Part shown: positions 37,492 to 46,115 of the stretch, in pieces | Position numbering within the stretch: position 1 is the first letter of the stretch | Layout: each line of letters begins with the position of its first letter | From: Vibrio sp. UCD-FRSSP16_30 | GTDB taxonomy: Bacteria > Pseudomonadota > Gammaproteobacteria > Enterobacterales > Vibrionaceae | DNA length: 64,000 nucleotides | Direction of reading: 5' to 3' | NCBI RefSeq assembly: GCF_001676025.1 | Contig: NZ_LZFW01000046.1 | Coordinates: 1-64,000 of the forward strand | Notes under the pieces: generated by a model | Database searches by the model: none | The model's input: only the letters and a program-made list of their open reading frames with translations | Told to the model about the DNA's origin: nothing | Position numbers and translations under genes: made by a program

Positions 37492-37956
37492 TTATTGATA
37501 AACAACATGAAAATGCTCAAGTACTAATACTAGGTCTTCACTTGGCTCGATATTAATCTGCTGACATTCGTTTGAAAAGAAATCCCAATGCGCCTCTCGC
37601 CAATGATTGAGTGAACGATCGCCCTCACCTTCTGCATAAGCAAACTCTGCTGTCACATCTTTATATTGGCAGGTTTCAACACGGTCAATTTCAATAATGC
37701 ATACCGGATTACCCGACCAGTCAACCACAACCTGCAAATGACCCGGAGTTGGCATTGGCTCTTCACCAGATTCATACCAAATACTCAAACTGCAAGTTGC
37801 CGTCTTTTGACCGATTCGAATTAATTCAGCGCACACATTGGCGTTTGTCTCATCACCACAAAAATAATCAGAACTGAATGATTGATATTTATCACGCTCA
37901 ATCTCAGTCAATGAACTCAAATACTTATCTAAATAAGCTTGAGATTTTCCATCCAT
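37492..37956 (-). CDS. ASCH-domain protein
   Basis: 154 residues. The ASCH fold (PUA-like RNA-binding beta-barrel) is indicated by ELIRIGQKTATCSLSIWYESGEEPMP, VVVDWSGNPVCIIEIDRVE and EGEGDRSLNHWREAHWDFF, the typical ending of YqfB/ZmASCH-like proteins. Some members are RNases or amidohydrolases acting on acetylated cytidines. GAGG precedes the ATG. It lies between catB and an unknown gene on the same strand with short gaps, so co-transcription is possible. Confidence 0.88.
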   Translation of the reverse strand: MDGKSQAYLDKYLSSLTEIERDKYQSFSSDYFCGDETNANVCAELIRIGQKTATCSLSIWYESGEEPMPTPGHLQVVVDWSGNPVCIIEIDRVETCQYKDVTAEFAYAEGEGDRSLNHWREAHWDFFSNECQQINIEPSEDLVLVLEHFHVVYQ

Positions 37957-38007
37957 AACATCCTCTTAGAGCCACTCTTATTAGTATGATGACTCAATGC
38001 AAAGTGA

Positions 38008-38289
38008 CTAACGTACCGTGACACCTTCAACTTCAATAACTGATTTAGCATTCGCACGTTCAATCACTTTTAATAACGTAGTTTGAATTAACTCGTTATT
38101 TCTTATTTCGGTTTCGCAAGAAAAACGCTCTTCTTGCGCCTCATCCCCTTCCGTCAACGTAAATTGAACAACCACTTCAGTTGCACAATCTTTAGTCTCA
38201 CCAAAATACGCCAAACAAATTTGAGGATAACCATTAAACCCCTTCTTAACCTGCTTAGCGATTCGCTTCTTAGCCTTTTCCAAATTCAT
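38008..38289 (-). CDS. Hypothetical small protein
   Basis: 93 residues, cytoplasmic. It starts MNLEKAKKRIAKQVKKGF, a basic helix, then a strand-rich part (VVVQFTLTEGDEAQEERFSC) and a C-terminal helix-strand. Start is supported by AAGGAAG. No family was recognised. It is the first gene of a possible minus-strand group with the ASCH and catB genes. Confidence 0.7.
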   Translation of the reverse strand: MNLEKAKKRIAKQVKKGFNGYPQICLAYFGETKDCATEVVVQFTLTEGDEAQEERFSCETEIRNNELIQTTLLKVIERANAKSVIEVEGVTVR

Positions 38290-38386
38290 ACAACTTCCTT
38301 TTTCTAAATATGGACACCCATCATTAATAGCACGATTTACACTGCCCTACTAAACTAACATTATTCACCGTAGTTGGAACAGTACT

Positions 38387-39364
38387 ATGCCACGTCCTCG
38401 AAGAACTCAAATAAGTATTGAAGACACTCCTTATTACCATTGCTGTAGCCGCGTTGTCAGGCGAGCCTATCTCTGCGGCAATGACCCATTCTCTGGCAAT
38501 AATTACGACCACCGTCGAACCTGGGTTGAATCTTTATTAATAAAACTTAAAAGCGTCTTCGCCATCGACATTGCTGCATTTGCTGTCATGTCCAATCACT
38601 TACATGTTATTTTAAGAGTCGATATCGACACCGCTAACAATTGGACCGATCGTGAAGTACTAGAACATTGGCACTTACTGTTTAAGGGTGATGATTTAAC
38701 ACATCGCTTCGTAAAAGGTGATTTAGTTGAGGCCTATGAAGTCACTAAATTAAAACACACAATTGCCATCTATCGAAGCCGACTGTGTGACATCAGTTGG
38801 TTTATGCGTTGCTTAAATGAACCTATCGCAAGACAAGCAAATCAAGAAGATAACTGCTCCGGTCGGTTCTGGGAAGGACGCTTTAAATGCCAAGCACTAC
38901 TCGATGATGTGGCTCTGCTCACGTGCATGGCTTATGTGGATTTAAATCCAATTAGATCTCAACTGGCCAAGACATTAATTCAATCGGAACATACCAGTAT
39001 TAAACTGCGTATTCAGGCGGCAATTAACGGAGAACAACCTAAAGCATTACTTCCCTTCATTGGCAATGAGCAGCAACATCAACCAAAAGGAATCGCGTTT
39101 TCTCTCAAGGACTATCTTGAACTTGTGGATGAAACAGGACGAATTATTCGAAATGATAAAAAAGGTGCCATAAGTGAACATAGCGAGAGGCTACTTACTT
39201 GCATGAATATTTCTCATGATAATTGGCTCAAACTTGTCACTGATTTTGGCGTACTATTTCACGGCCCGGTAGGAACACTGGAGGAATTGACTAACTACTG
39301 TGAGCATTTGGAAAAACGGCGAAGGCATTTTGCAAAGTGTTGCCAGTATATGAGTGCAGGCTAA
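38387..39364 (+). CDS. RAYT: REP-associated-type tyrosine transposase (Y1, IS200-like)
   Basis: 325 residues. The HUH motif is MSNHLHVILR (His71, His73); the likely nucleophile is Tyr183 in MAYVDLNPIR, and the family motif FWEGRFKCQALLDD lies between. RPRRTQISIEDTPYYHCCSR is the standard RAYT start. RAYTs are domesticated single-copy transposases that process REP palindromes. The C-terminal ~130 residues are an extra domain seen in larger RAYTs of Vibrio and Shewanella. No clear REP pair flanks it, though TTTAAACCACTA-like repeats follow the stop. Confidence 0.88.
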   Translation: MPRPRRTQISIEDTPYYHCCSRVVRRAYLCGNDPFSGNNYDHRRTWVESLLIKLKSVFAIDIAAFAVMSNHLHVILRVDIDTANNWTDREVLEHWHLLFKGDDLTHRFVKGDLVEAYEVTKLKHTIAIYRSRLCDISWFMRCLNEPIARQANQEDNCSGRFWEGRFKCQALLDDVALLTCMAYVDLNPIRSQLAKTLIQSEHTSIKLRIQAAINGEQPKALLPFIGNEQQHQPKGIAFSLKDYLELVDETGRIIRNDKKGAISEHSERLLTCMNISHDNWLKLVTDFGVLFHGPVGTLEELTNYCEHLEKRRRHFAKCCQYMSAG

Positions 39365-39392
39365 ACCACTACGATTTAATTTTAAACCACTA
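39361..39392. repeat. Short direct repeat after the RAYT gene
   Basis: taaaccacta occurs twice, 22 bases apart, starting at the stop of the RAYT gene. It is too short for a REP element but is the only repetition seen beside the transposase. Confidence 0.4.
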
Positions 39393-39602
39393 TCAACCTT
39401 TATGCATATAAAGGTAATCAGTCTCATCTGAACCTAGCCAATTCCCTACTAAATATTCAAAATTTATAGCAAACAATCAGTTTTTCTATAGCTTAAGTTT
39501 TACATCATAGAGAGCGATGCTCCCGTGAGTAGCTAATATCAAATATTGTAGATAGGTCATTGTTTTTGAATGGGTGGCATCTTTAAAAAGAGTAATTAAT
39601 AA

Positions 39603-39630
39603 AAAAGCAGAAACCTAAGCTTCTGCTTTT
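39603..39630 (-). terminator. Terminator of the hydratase gene
   Basis: 10-bp stem aaaagcagaa/ttctgctttt with an 8-base loop and T run on the minus strand. Confidence 0.8.
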
Positions 39631-39648
39631 CTTGTCAAGTTATCACAC

Positions 39649-40413
39649 TTATGCTTTAGCGTTAAATACTACTTGGTATTCGCCAATGCCTTCGTAGTTG
39701 ATGGTTGTTGGCTTATCAAATTCTACTTCTACGATGCCACAGTAAGAACCAGTGATGATGGTTTCGCCTGCTTTAAATTCAACGCCACGACGAGTCATGA
39801 AGTTGATTAGCCAGTAGATTGGGCTTTGTGCTGATTGGTTTGGGTGCACGCCATCAAATGTTTGAACATTGTCGCCTTGAGTCACGGTTACGTTAACTTT
39901 TGCTGCATCAAACGCTTTTTCACGATCGATTTCAGGACCAACGTATAGGCCTTGGTTTACCATGCAATCTGCTAGTTTTTCGTAAAACTCTGCGTCGCTG
40001 TCTACTGCAAAACGTGCCTGCATTAGTTCTAGTGCCATGTGGCATGAACCGATTGCTTCGTTAATTTGCGCTTCAGTGTAACCTTCAGGGTTTGCAGGTA
40101 GGTCTTTACCTAGAGTGAAACCAATTTCAGGTTCGATGCGAGCCACGCCGTTATCAGCAAAAAACTGACAAGTTTCACCGCGCTCAACACTATCTGTGAA
40201 GATAGGTGCAACGATGTATTTGTCTTCAGCTAGAGGATTTAGACATTTCCAGCCCCCTACTTCGTTCTTTTTAAGTTCAATCATTGCCGCTTGAACTTGT
40301 AACGCTTCTTCAAGAGTCGTAGGACGAATGTCTTCTGCTAGGCGCGGAGCCTTTGTGCCTGCTACGCGACGGCTTAGTAGCTCAGAAGCCGCTGCACTGT
40401 AAAAATTAGTCAT
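39649..40413 (-). CDS. 2-keto-4-pentenoate hydratase-family protein (MhpD-like)
   Basis: 254 residues, cytoplasmic. The FAA hydrolase/hydratase fold is indicated by RPTTLEEALQVQAAMIEL, VARIEPEIGFTLGKDLP with the metal-binding Glu pair, and ETIITGSYCGIVEVEF in place of the usual GT..G motif. Members hydrate 2-hydroxypenta-2,4-dienoate or decarboxylate 4-oxalocrotonate in aromatic catabolism. No aromatic ring-cleavage genes are nearby, so the substrate is uncertain. Monocistronic, with a weak ribosome-binding site. Confidence 0.85.
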   Translation of the reverse strand: MTNFYSAAASELLSRRVAGTKAPRLAEDIRPTTLEEALQVQAAMIELKKNEVGGWKCLNPLAEDKYIVAPIFTDSVERGETCQFFADNGVARIEPEIGFTLGKDLPANPEGYTEAQINEAIGSCHMALELMQARFAVDSDAEFYEKLADCMVNQGLYVGPEIDREKAFDAAKVNVTVTQGDNVQTFDGVHPNQSAQSPIYWLINFMTRRGVEFKAGETIITGSYCGIVEVEFDKPTTINYEGIGEYQVVFNAKA

Positions 40414-40594
40414 ATTATATTACCGATTGATTGTTTTTATTGATGATATAGCAATTTCAAGGATGTGAATAGGCCACTAGATCACGAACAAGTCGCTCAG
40501 GGATCAGGAGCCGAAGAAAAGCTCGATTACTAAGAGTCATTGTATACATAATGCTCTTGTAAATGGCCCTCTTATAAAGAGATTTGCTTATAAA

Positions 40595-40621
40595 AAAGGT
40601 GGCTTAAAATAAGCCACCTTT
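40595..40621 (-). terminator. Terminator of the zwf-pgl-gnd operon
   Basis: 12-bp stem aaaggtggctta/taagccaccttt with loop aaa; six T follow on the minus strand. Confidence 0.87.
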
Positions 40622-40671
40622 GTACTCAACTTTACTCAGTCACTATTACACAATAAGACAGTCGTTAACGA

Positions 40672-42120
40672 TTAAACGTCGTAAGTTGTTGATGCAGTAT
40701 CACCGCCTGTACCAGTCCAGTTAGTGTGGAAGAATTCACCACGCTCACGGTCGATACGCTCATAAGTGTGAGCACCAAAGTAGTCACGTTGAGCTTGTAG
40801 AAGGTTAGCTGGCAGACGAGCTGTTGTGTAACCATCAAGGAATGACAGCGCAGAAGTCGTACAAGGCATTGGGATACCCACTTCTAGAGACTTAGCTGCC
40901 ACTTTACGCCATGCACCTAGACAGTTTTCTAGGATAGCTTTGAAGTAAGGATCAGAACCTAAGAAAGCAATTTCTGGATCAGTATCGAATGCATCACGAA
41001 TGTTACCTAGGAATGCAGAACGAATGATACAACCGCCACGCCACATTAGTGCTACGTTACCGTAGTTAAGATCCCAGCCATTTTCGTTAGACGCTTCGCG
41101 CATTAGCATGAAGCCTTGAGCGTAAGAGATGATTTTTGAAGCCAGTAGCGCTTGACGAAGTGCGTCAACCCACTCTTGCTTGTCACCGGTTACTTTCTCT
41201 ACTTTCTTACCAAACAGTTTTTCTGCTGCAACACGCTGATCTTTCAGTGAAGATAAGCAACGAGAGAATACAGATTCAGAGATCAAAGTCAGTGGAATAC
41301 CAAGATCAAGCGCATTGATACCCGTCCATTTACCCGTACCTTTTTGGCCAGCAGTATCAAGAATTTTATCAACTAATGGCGCGCCATCTTCATCGCGGTA
41401 TTTTAGGATGTCAGCGGTGATTTCTACAAGGTAGCTATCAAGCTCAGTGGTATTCCAATCAGCAAATACAGCCTGCATTTCGTCAGCAGACATGTTAAGA
41501 CCATCTTGCATAAACTGGTACGCTTCACAGATTAGCTGCATGTCACCATATTCGATGCCATTGTGTACCATTTTAACGAAGTGACCTGCGCCATCGTTAC
41601 CCACCCAATCACAGCAAGGCTCACCTTTGTCTGTTTTTGCAGATATGCCCTGTAGAATAGGCTTAACCGCATCCCAAGCTTCAGGAGAACCACCTGGCAT
41701 GATAGAAGGACCAAAACGTGCACCTTCTTCACCACCAGATACACCAGTACCAATGAAGTTAATGCCTTTTTCGCGCAAGTACGCAACACGGCGGTTAGTA
41801 TCTGGATAGTTAGTGTTACCACCATCAATGATGATGTCACCTTTATCTAGCAGTGGGATCAGTTGTTCGATGAAGTTATCAACAACGTCACCAGCACGTA
41901 CCATAAGCATCACTTTACGAGGTGATTCTAGCTTATCTACCATCTCTTGTAGCGAGTATGCGCCAACAATGTTTGTGCCTTTTGCAGGACCTTCAAGGAA
42001 CTGATCAACTTTAGCGGCTGTACGGTTGTGAGCCACAACTTTAAAACCATGATCGTTCATGTTTAAGATAAGGTTTTGACCCATAACTGCGAGTCCAACT
42101 ACACCAATATCACCTTTCAT
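40672..42120 (-). CDS. gnd: 6-phosphogluconate dehydrogenase, decarboxylating
   Basis: 482 residues, the length of long-form Gnd. The NADP-binding Rossmann motif GVVGLAVMGQNLILNM opens the protein (GlxVMGxN), IIDGGNTNYPD is the second family motif, and TGVSGGEEGARFGPS and HNGIEYGDMQLI are substrate/catalytic regions. It converts 6-phosphogluconate to ribulose 5-phosphate with CO2 and NADPH. It is the last gene of the zwf-pgl-gnd operon, 24 bases after pgl, with a strong terminator behind it. Confidence 0.96.
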   Translation of the reverse strand: MKGDIGVVGLAVMGQNLILNMNDHGFKVVAHNRTAAKVDQFLEGPAKGTNIVGAYSLQEMVDKLESPRKVMLMVRAGDVVDNFIEQLIPLLDKGDIIIDGGNTNYPDTNRRVAYLREKGINFIGTGVSGGEEGARFGPSIMPGGSPEAWDAVKPILQGISAKTDKGEPCCDWVGNDGAGHFVKMVHNGIEYGDMQLICEAYQFMQDGLNMSADEMQAVFADWNTTELDSYLVEITADILKYRDEDGAPLVDKILDTAGQKGTGKWTGINALDLGIPLTLISESVFSRCLSSLKDQRVAAEKLFGKKVEKVTGDKQEWVDALRQALLASKIISYAQGFMLMREASNENGWDLNYGNVALMWRGGCIIRSAFLGNIRDAFDTDPEIAFLGSDPYFKAILENCLGAWRKVAAKSLEVGIPMPCTTSALSFLDGYTTARLPANLLQAQRDYFGAHTYERIDRERGEFFHTNWTGTGGDTASTTYDV

Positions 42121-42144
42121 TGTATTTCTCCTAGTATTCTTATC

Positions 42145-42861
42145 TTAAGCAATCTTGCTTGCTGCGTCTGAGTCTAAAAACCATTCGGTTTCACCCGCAA
42201 TAGAGTGAATTTTTGCCGCTGGATATGGCAACTCTTCCGCTGGAGTGTGATAGATCTCTTTTACGATATCTTTTTTGCCTGCGCCAAGCACTAAATAGCT
42301 AATACGCTTGGCCGCTTGCAGTACTTTTGCTGACTTCGAAATACGCAACTGACCCGATTCTGGGTGAGATGCAACGATTGCCAGCTTTTGTTCGTTGTAA
42401 TTTGTTTGCTCAGGGAACAAAGAGGCAGTGTGGCCATCAGCCCCAACACCTAATAAAATCCAATCAAAAACAGGAACGCCATTTTGTGTTGGGATGAGCT
42501 CAGCCATTTCATTGGCAAAACGCACCGCTTCTTGCTGCGCGTCATTTTCGCCCAAAATGCGATGGATATTACTTGCTGGCACGCCAACAGGCGTAAATAA
42601 CAAGGCGTTCGCTTCACCAAAGTTACTTTCTGCGTCATCAGGTGCAACACAGCGCTCATCACCCCACCAAAAATGCAGATTTTGCCATTGTATCGCGCTA
42701 GCGTAAGGCTGTGTTGCGAGCAACTTAAACAGCATCTTAGGCGTACTACCACCAGATAAAGAGATGTGAACTGCTCGGCCTAATTCGCTGAACTGCTGTA
42801 ACTCTTTTGCTAACTGCTCGACAACCTGCGCTGGAGTATCAAAAATTTTGGTATTCATCAT
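42145..42861 (-). CDS. pgl: 6-phosphogluconolactonase (SOL/DevB type)
   Basis: 238 residues from the ATG overlapping the zwf stop (ATGATGA); the next ATG one codon on is equally possible. Motifs: [26 protein letters not shown], and [15 protein letters not shown] with the catalytic His and sugar-phosphate site. It hydrolyses 6-phosphogluconolactone to 6-phosphogluconate, the second step of the oxidative pentose phosphate pathway. Overlap with zwf implies translational coupling. Confidence 0.95.
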   Translation of the reverse strand: MMNTKIFDTPAQVVEQLAKELQQFSELGRAVHISLSGGSTPKMLFKLLATQPYASAIQWQNLHFWWGDERCVAPDDAESNFGEANALLFTPVGVPASNIHRILGENDAQQEAVRFANEMAELIPTQNGVPVFDWILLGVGADGHTASLFPEQTNYNEQKLAIVASHPESGQLRISKSAKVLQAAKRISYLVLGAGKKDIVKEIYHTPAEELPYPAAKIHSIAGETEWFLDSDAASKIA

Positions 42862-44363
42862 AATTCGCAATAGTCTGTATCGGTTAAGTTTTTACACGGA
42901 AAACGCCACTCTCTACCATCACGCTCTAGAAGAGTATGCGCCTCTTTTGGTCCCCATGTGCCACAGGCATAACCAAACAGAGTTTGTGTGCGTTCTTTAA
43001 AGTCTAAAATCGGCTGAACGTATTCCCAGCATGTCTCAACGGCATCGGAACGTGCAAATAAAGTGGCATCACCATTAAGAGCATCAAGCAATAAACGCTC
43101 ATAAGCACTCAGCATGTGTGCTTCGTTTAGTGACTTATAATGGAAATTCATTTTCACTTCTTTCGCGTGGAAGCCTGCACCGGGTTCTTTTAGACCAAAA
43201 CTGATTTGAATGCCTTCATCAGGCTGAATACGAATAATCAGTTTATTCTCTGGCGCATCTTGACCAAAGACGGGGTGCGGGGTGTCTTTAAAGTGGATAA
43301 CCACTTCCGTTACACGCGTAGGAAGACGCTTACCAGTGCGAACATAAAACGGCACGCCTTTCCAACGGCTGTTATTTATGAATGCTTTCAGACCGATATA
43401 AGTTTCGGTGCGAGAGTCATCTGCCACGCCAGACTCATCACGGTAGCTAGGTAAAAACTCACCTCTGACTTCCGATTCAGTATACTGACCTAGCACTAGA
43501 TTATTCACAAGGTCGTTTTCATCCAGCGGTTTCAAGCTTTTTAATACTTTAACCACTTCATCACGAATTGCATCGGCGTTAATGCGAGGTGGCGACTCCA
43601 TGCCAACCATTGCTAATACTTGTAGCAAGTGGTTTTGGAACATGTCGCGCACAGCGCCAGATCCGTCGTAATAGCCACCACGCTCTTCAACACCTAAGAA
43701 CTCTGAACCAGTAATTTCAACATAGCTGATGAAATTTCGGTTCCAAAGAGGTTCAAAAATGATGTTTGAGAAACGCAGTACTAATAAGTTCTGCACTGTT
43801 TCTTTACCAAGATAATGGTCGATACGATACAGCTGCTTCTCATCAAAATCAGTGTGGATTTTTTCATCTAGATCTTGAGCAGAAGCCAGATCGTAACCAA
43901 ATGGTTTTTCAACAATCAGGCGTTTCCAACCATCTTTCTCACAGTTTAATCCGTGAGCAGCAAGGCTTGCAGGAATTACTGAGTATAAGCTTGGCGGAGT
44001 AGCTAAGTAATACAATACATTACGCTGCTCTAATTGATAATGAGCGGCCAATTCGTCTTGGCGAGCGGCAAGTTTTGCGTAATCCGCAGTATCTGAAGTA
44101 TTGATTGCTTGATAATGAAGATGAGTAATGAACTCTTCTAATACCGCTTTCTCTGTTTCTTCAAACTCTTGAAGCGATATTTTCAATTTTTCGCGATAAG
44201 ACTCATCACTGTATTCAGTGCGACTTACGCCTAAAATGTAAAATGATTGGGGAAGTTGACCGCTTTGGTACAGTCTATATAAAGCGGGAATTAACTTACG
44301 ATAAGTTAAATCTCCAGAAGCACCAAAAATTACTATGCTGCTTTTATCAGGTATTACCATCAT
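42858..44363 (-). CDS. zwf: Glucose-6-phosphate 1-dehydrogenase
   Basis: 501 residues. The NADP-binding start is [20 protein letters not shown] (GASGDLxxRK), and the active-site stretch is RIDHYLGKE with catalytic His and Lys. [11 protein letters not shown] and [23 protein letters not shown] are further family regions. It oxidises glucose 6-phosphate and makes NADPH. First gene of the operon; an ATG one codon downstream is an alternative start. AAGGAT lies upstream. Confidence 0.96.
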   Translation of the reverse strand: MMVIPDKSSIVIFGASGDLTYRKLIPALYRLYQSGQLPQSFYILGVSRTEYSDESYREKLKISLQEFEETEKAVLEEFITHLHYQAINTSDTADYAKLAARQDELAAHYQLEQRNVLYYLATPPSLYSVIPASLAAHGLNCEKDGWKRLIVEKPFGYDLASAQDLDEKIHTDFDEKQLYRIDHYLGKETVQNLLVLRFSNIIFEPLWNRNFISYVEITGSEFLGVEERGGYYDGSGAVRDMFQNHLLQVLAMVGMESPPRINADAIRDEVVKVLKSLKPLDENDLVNNLVLGQYTESEVRGEFLPSYRDESGVADDSRTETYIGLKAFINNSRWKGVPFYVRTGKRLPTRVTEVVIHFKDTPHPVFGQDAPENKLIIRIQPDEGIQISFGLKEPGAGFHAKEVKMNFHYKSLNEAHMLSAYERLLLDALNGDATLFARSDAVETCWEYVQPILDFKERTQTLFGYACGTWGPKEAHTLLERDGREWRFPCKNLTDTDYCEL

Positions 44364-44520
44364 TTATCCTTAAGTGCCTTTAGGGTTGCATACATCCATA
44401 ACGTCGAGGGGAAACCGCGTACGAATGGTTCACAATGCACCATGAAAGGAATTCTACACCTAATGAGGGGAATTAAAATAATTTGTCACTTTTCACAGTG
44501 ATTAATTGCAATTTATGGGC

Positions 44521-44550
44521 AAAAAAAATCTCCGCATATTAACGGAGATT
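44521..44550 (-). terminator. Strong intrinsic terminator downstream of yghU
   Basis: 8-bp stem aatctccg/cggagatt with an 8-base loop, followed on the minus strand by six or more T. Confidence 0.82.
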
Positions 44551-44637
44551 GCCTTGCGCTATAGTCTAACTTTATGAAGCCTCAATACAAATGTTTTTCA
44601 TCTAACGCTCTATTTTTAGCACTAGATCGCTCAAAAT
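44521..44637 (-). ncRNA. Candidate small RNA or yghU 3'-UTR RNA
   Basis: On the minus strand an extended -10-like TGATTGTATTAT (hexamer at 44649-44644) precedes about 115 bases. These contain a 10-bp hairpin (ATCTAGTGCT/AGCGTTAGAT with two wobble pairs and an 8-base loop, 44600-44627) and end in a strong intrinsic terminator. No open frame fills it. A matching -35 is weak (TTTGCT at short spacing). Either a free small RNA or one cut from the yghU transcript would fit. Inference only. Confidence 0.35.
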
Positions 44638-44818
44638 TCAAACATAATACAATCATACTTTAGCAGCAAAGCACCTCATAACAAACGCAGTCGAAGTGAC
44701 TCATAATCAACGAGTAACTTAATAGCAAACTACGCGCATAATGCTTTGTATCTCTAGCCGTCAATGCCAACATCATAGCCAAAGATACAAAAGTTATAGC
44801 CGACCACTATAGTTAAAA

Positions 44819-44853
44819 CTGCAATAGTTAATACTGCAATAGTTAATACTGCA
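44819..44853. repeat. 15-bp tandem repeat beside the yghU stop
   Basis: ctgcaatagttaata occurs twice in perfect tandem, followed by a partial third copy (ctgca). A degenerate copy (atagttaaaa) precedes it. It ends just downstream of the yghU stop codon. Confidence 0.85.
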
Positions 44854-44856
44854 AAG

Positions 44857-45714
44857 CTATGGACGAAGTTTTAATACCTTATCGATATCTTCTGCGCAAT
44901 GACGTTCAGGAAGCTGCTCCCATTCTTCGCCAAATGAACGGTTTACAATACGCCCACGCTGAACCCCTTTGCGTTGCTCAATCATTTTCGCCCAACGCAC
45001 CACATTGCTGTAAGACTCAACCTGCAGAAATTGCGCTGCATCGTATAGTTTGCCCAACACTAAGTTGCCATACCATGGCCAAATCGCCATATCGGCAATG
45101 GTGTACTCCGCGCCTGTAACAAATGTGTTCTCTGCTAATTGTTTATCAAGCACATCTAATTGGCGCTTGGATTCCATCGCAAAACGATTAATCGGATACT
45201 CTTGCTTTTCATCGGCATAGGCATAAAAATGCCCAAAGCCACCGCCTAAAAATGGTGCCGATCCTTGAGCCCAAAATAGCCAATTGAAGGTTTGCGTTCT
45301 TTGTGCACCAGAGCTTGGTAAAAACTGACCAAACTTCTCCGCTAAATGAACTAGAATTGACGCAGACTCAAACACATTGACCGCTGTTTCACCACTTTTA
45401 TCAACCAAAGCAGGGATTTTTGAATTAGGATTGACTGCAACAAAGCCTGATGAAAACTGGTCTAAATCACCAATGCTAATCAAGTAAGCATCGTATTCAG
45501 CTTCTTTTATGCCGAGTGCCAACAACTCTTCAAGCAAAATGGTGACTTTTTGCCCATTTGGCGTACCTAGAGAGTACAACTGTAAATCGTGACTTCCTTG
45601 TTCGAGTACTTTATCAAATCTCGCACCCGACTCAGGGCTGTTGATATTGGCCCATTTATTACCACCGTCAACATCATTTTCCCATACACTTGGCGGTACA
45701 TATTGTTTACTCAT
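44857..45714 (-). CDS. yghU: YghU-type glutathione S-transferase / disulfide reductase
   Basis: 285 residues (E. coli YghU 288). The N-terminal extension (SVWENDVDGGNKWANINSP) is specific to the Nu-class YghU/YfcG group. The thioredoxin-like half has LYSLGTPNGQKVTILLEE, with the Thr/Asn that contact glutathione, and NSKIPALVD with the cis-Pro. The C-terminal helical half contains TIADMAIWPW, the N-capping motif. The group reduces disulfides using two glutathione molecules. No adjacent partner gene. Cytoplasmic. Confidence 0.92.
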   Translation of the reverse strand: MSKQYVPPSVWENDVDGGNKWANINSPESGARFDKVLEQGSHDLQLYSLGTPNGQKVTILLEELLALGIKEAEYDAYLISIGDLDQFSSGFVAVNPNSKIPALVDKSGETAVNVFESASILVHLAEKFGQFLPSSGAQRTQTFNWLFWAQGSAPFLGGGFGHFYAYADEKQEYPINRFAMESKRQLDVLDKQLAENTFVTGAEYTIADMAIWPWYGNLVLGKLYDAAQFLQVESYSNVVRWAKMIEQRKGVQRGRIVNRSFGEEWEQLPERHCAEDIDKVLKLRP

Positions 45715-45799
45715 AACATCTCCTTGAATATGACTAACACTACAGCGTACTTAACATTTTTAGGCACACGATAAGTGGTGAATTTTTTTATAGCGTCTC

Positions 45800-46030
45800 T
45801 TAATAACGACTCGATTCATCTTTAAGTGGTTTTACAACCGCATCCAGCCCTTCTACCTTCAGTGCTAAGCACAATTGCAATAATTGTCCTAGTTCGCCTG
45901 CTGGCCATTGTGATTTATTCTGAAACCAGAGTAAGTACTCTTCGGGTAGATCAATAAGCACGCGCCCTGCGAATTTACCAAAGGGCATCTTCATACGGGC
46001 AAGCTTGAGTATATTTTCTTTATCCAACAC
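45800..46030 (-). CDS. DUF3820-family small protein
   Basis: 76 residues. The pattern RMKMPFGKFAGRVLIDLPEEYLLWF is the core of DUF3820 (Pfam name: putative quorum-sensing-regulated virulence factor), with a conserved MPFGK.G..L..LP.EYL.WF. The biochemical function is unknown. Cytoplasmic. It lies divergent from the barrel protein gene. Confidence 0.85.
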   Translation of the reverse strand: MLDKENILKLARMKMPFGKFAGRVLIDLPEEYLLWFQNKSQWPAGELGQLLQLCLALKVEGLDAVVKPLKDESSRY

Positions 46031-46115
46031 TTTTTAAAACCAAATCAAACACTTTGTGACATTTAGTGTTATATCTACAATAATAAAAGTTCGTGACATA
46101 ACCAAAGGAACCGGT

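Larger units (their letters stand above)
44364..44856. other. Intergenic region between zwf and yghU, with hairpins and a tandem repeat
   Basis: No supported gene. It must hold the zwf promoter near its left end. It also carries a strong minus-strand terminator, an upstream 10-bp hairpin and a 15-bp tandem repeat, described separately. The distance from the yghU stop to the terminator is about 300 bases, which suggests either a long 3' UTR or a small RNA. Confidence 0.5.

Noticed and set aside
36824-38289. Possible integron cassette group (catB, ASCH, small unknown gene on one strand)
   Set aside because: No attC-like RYYYAAC/GTTRRRY pair or VCR-type repeat was seen in the gaps, and the gaps are too short to hold a vibrio repeat.
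41136-42004. Frames on the plus strand within gnd
   Set aside because: Shadows of gnd caused by its biased codon use; no starts or domains.
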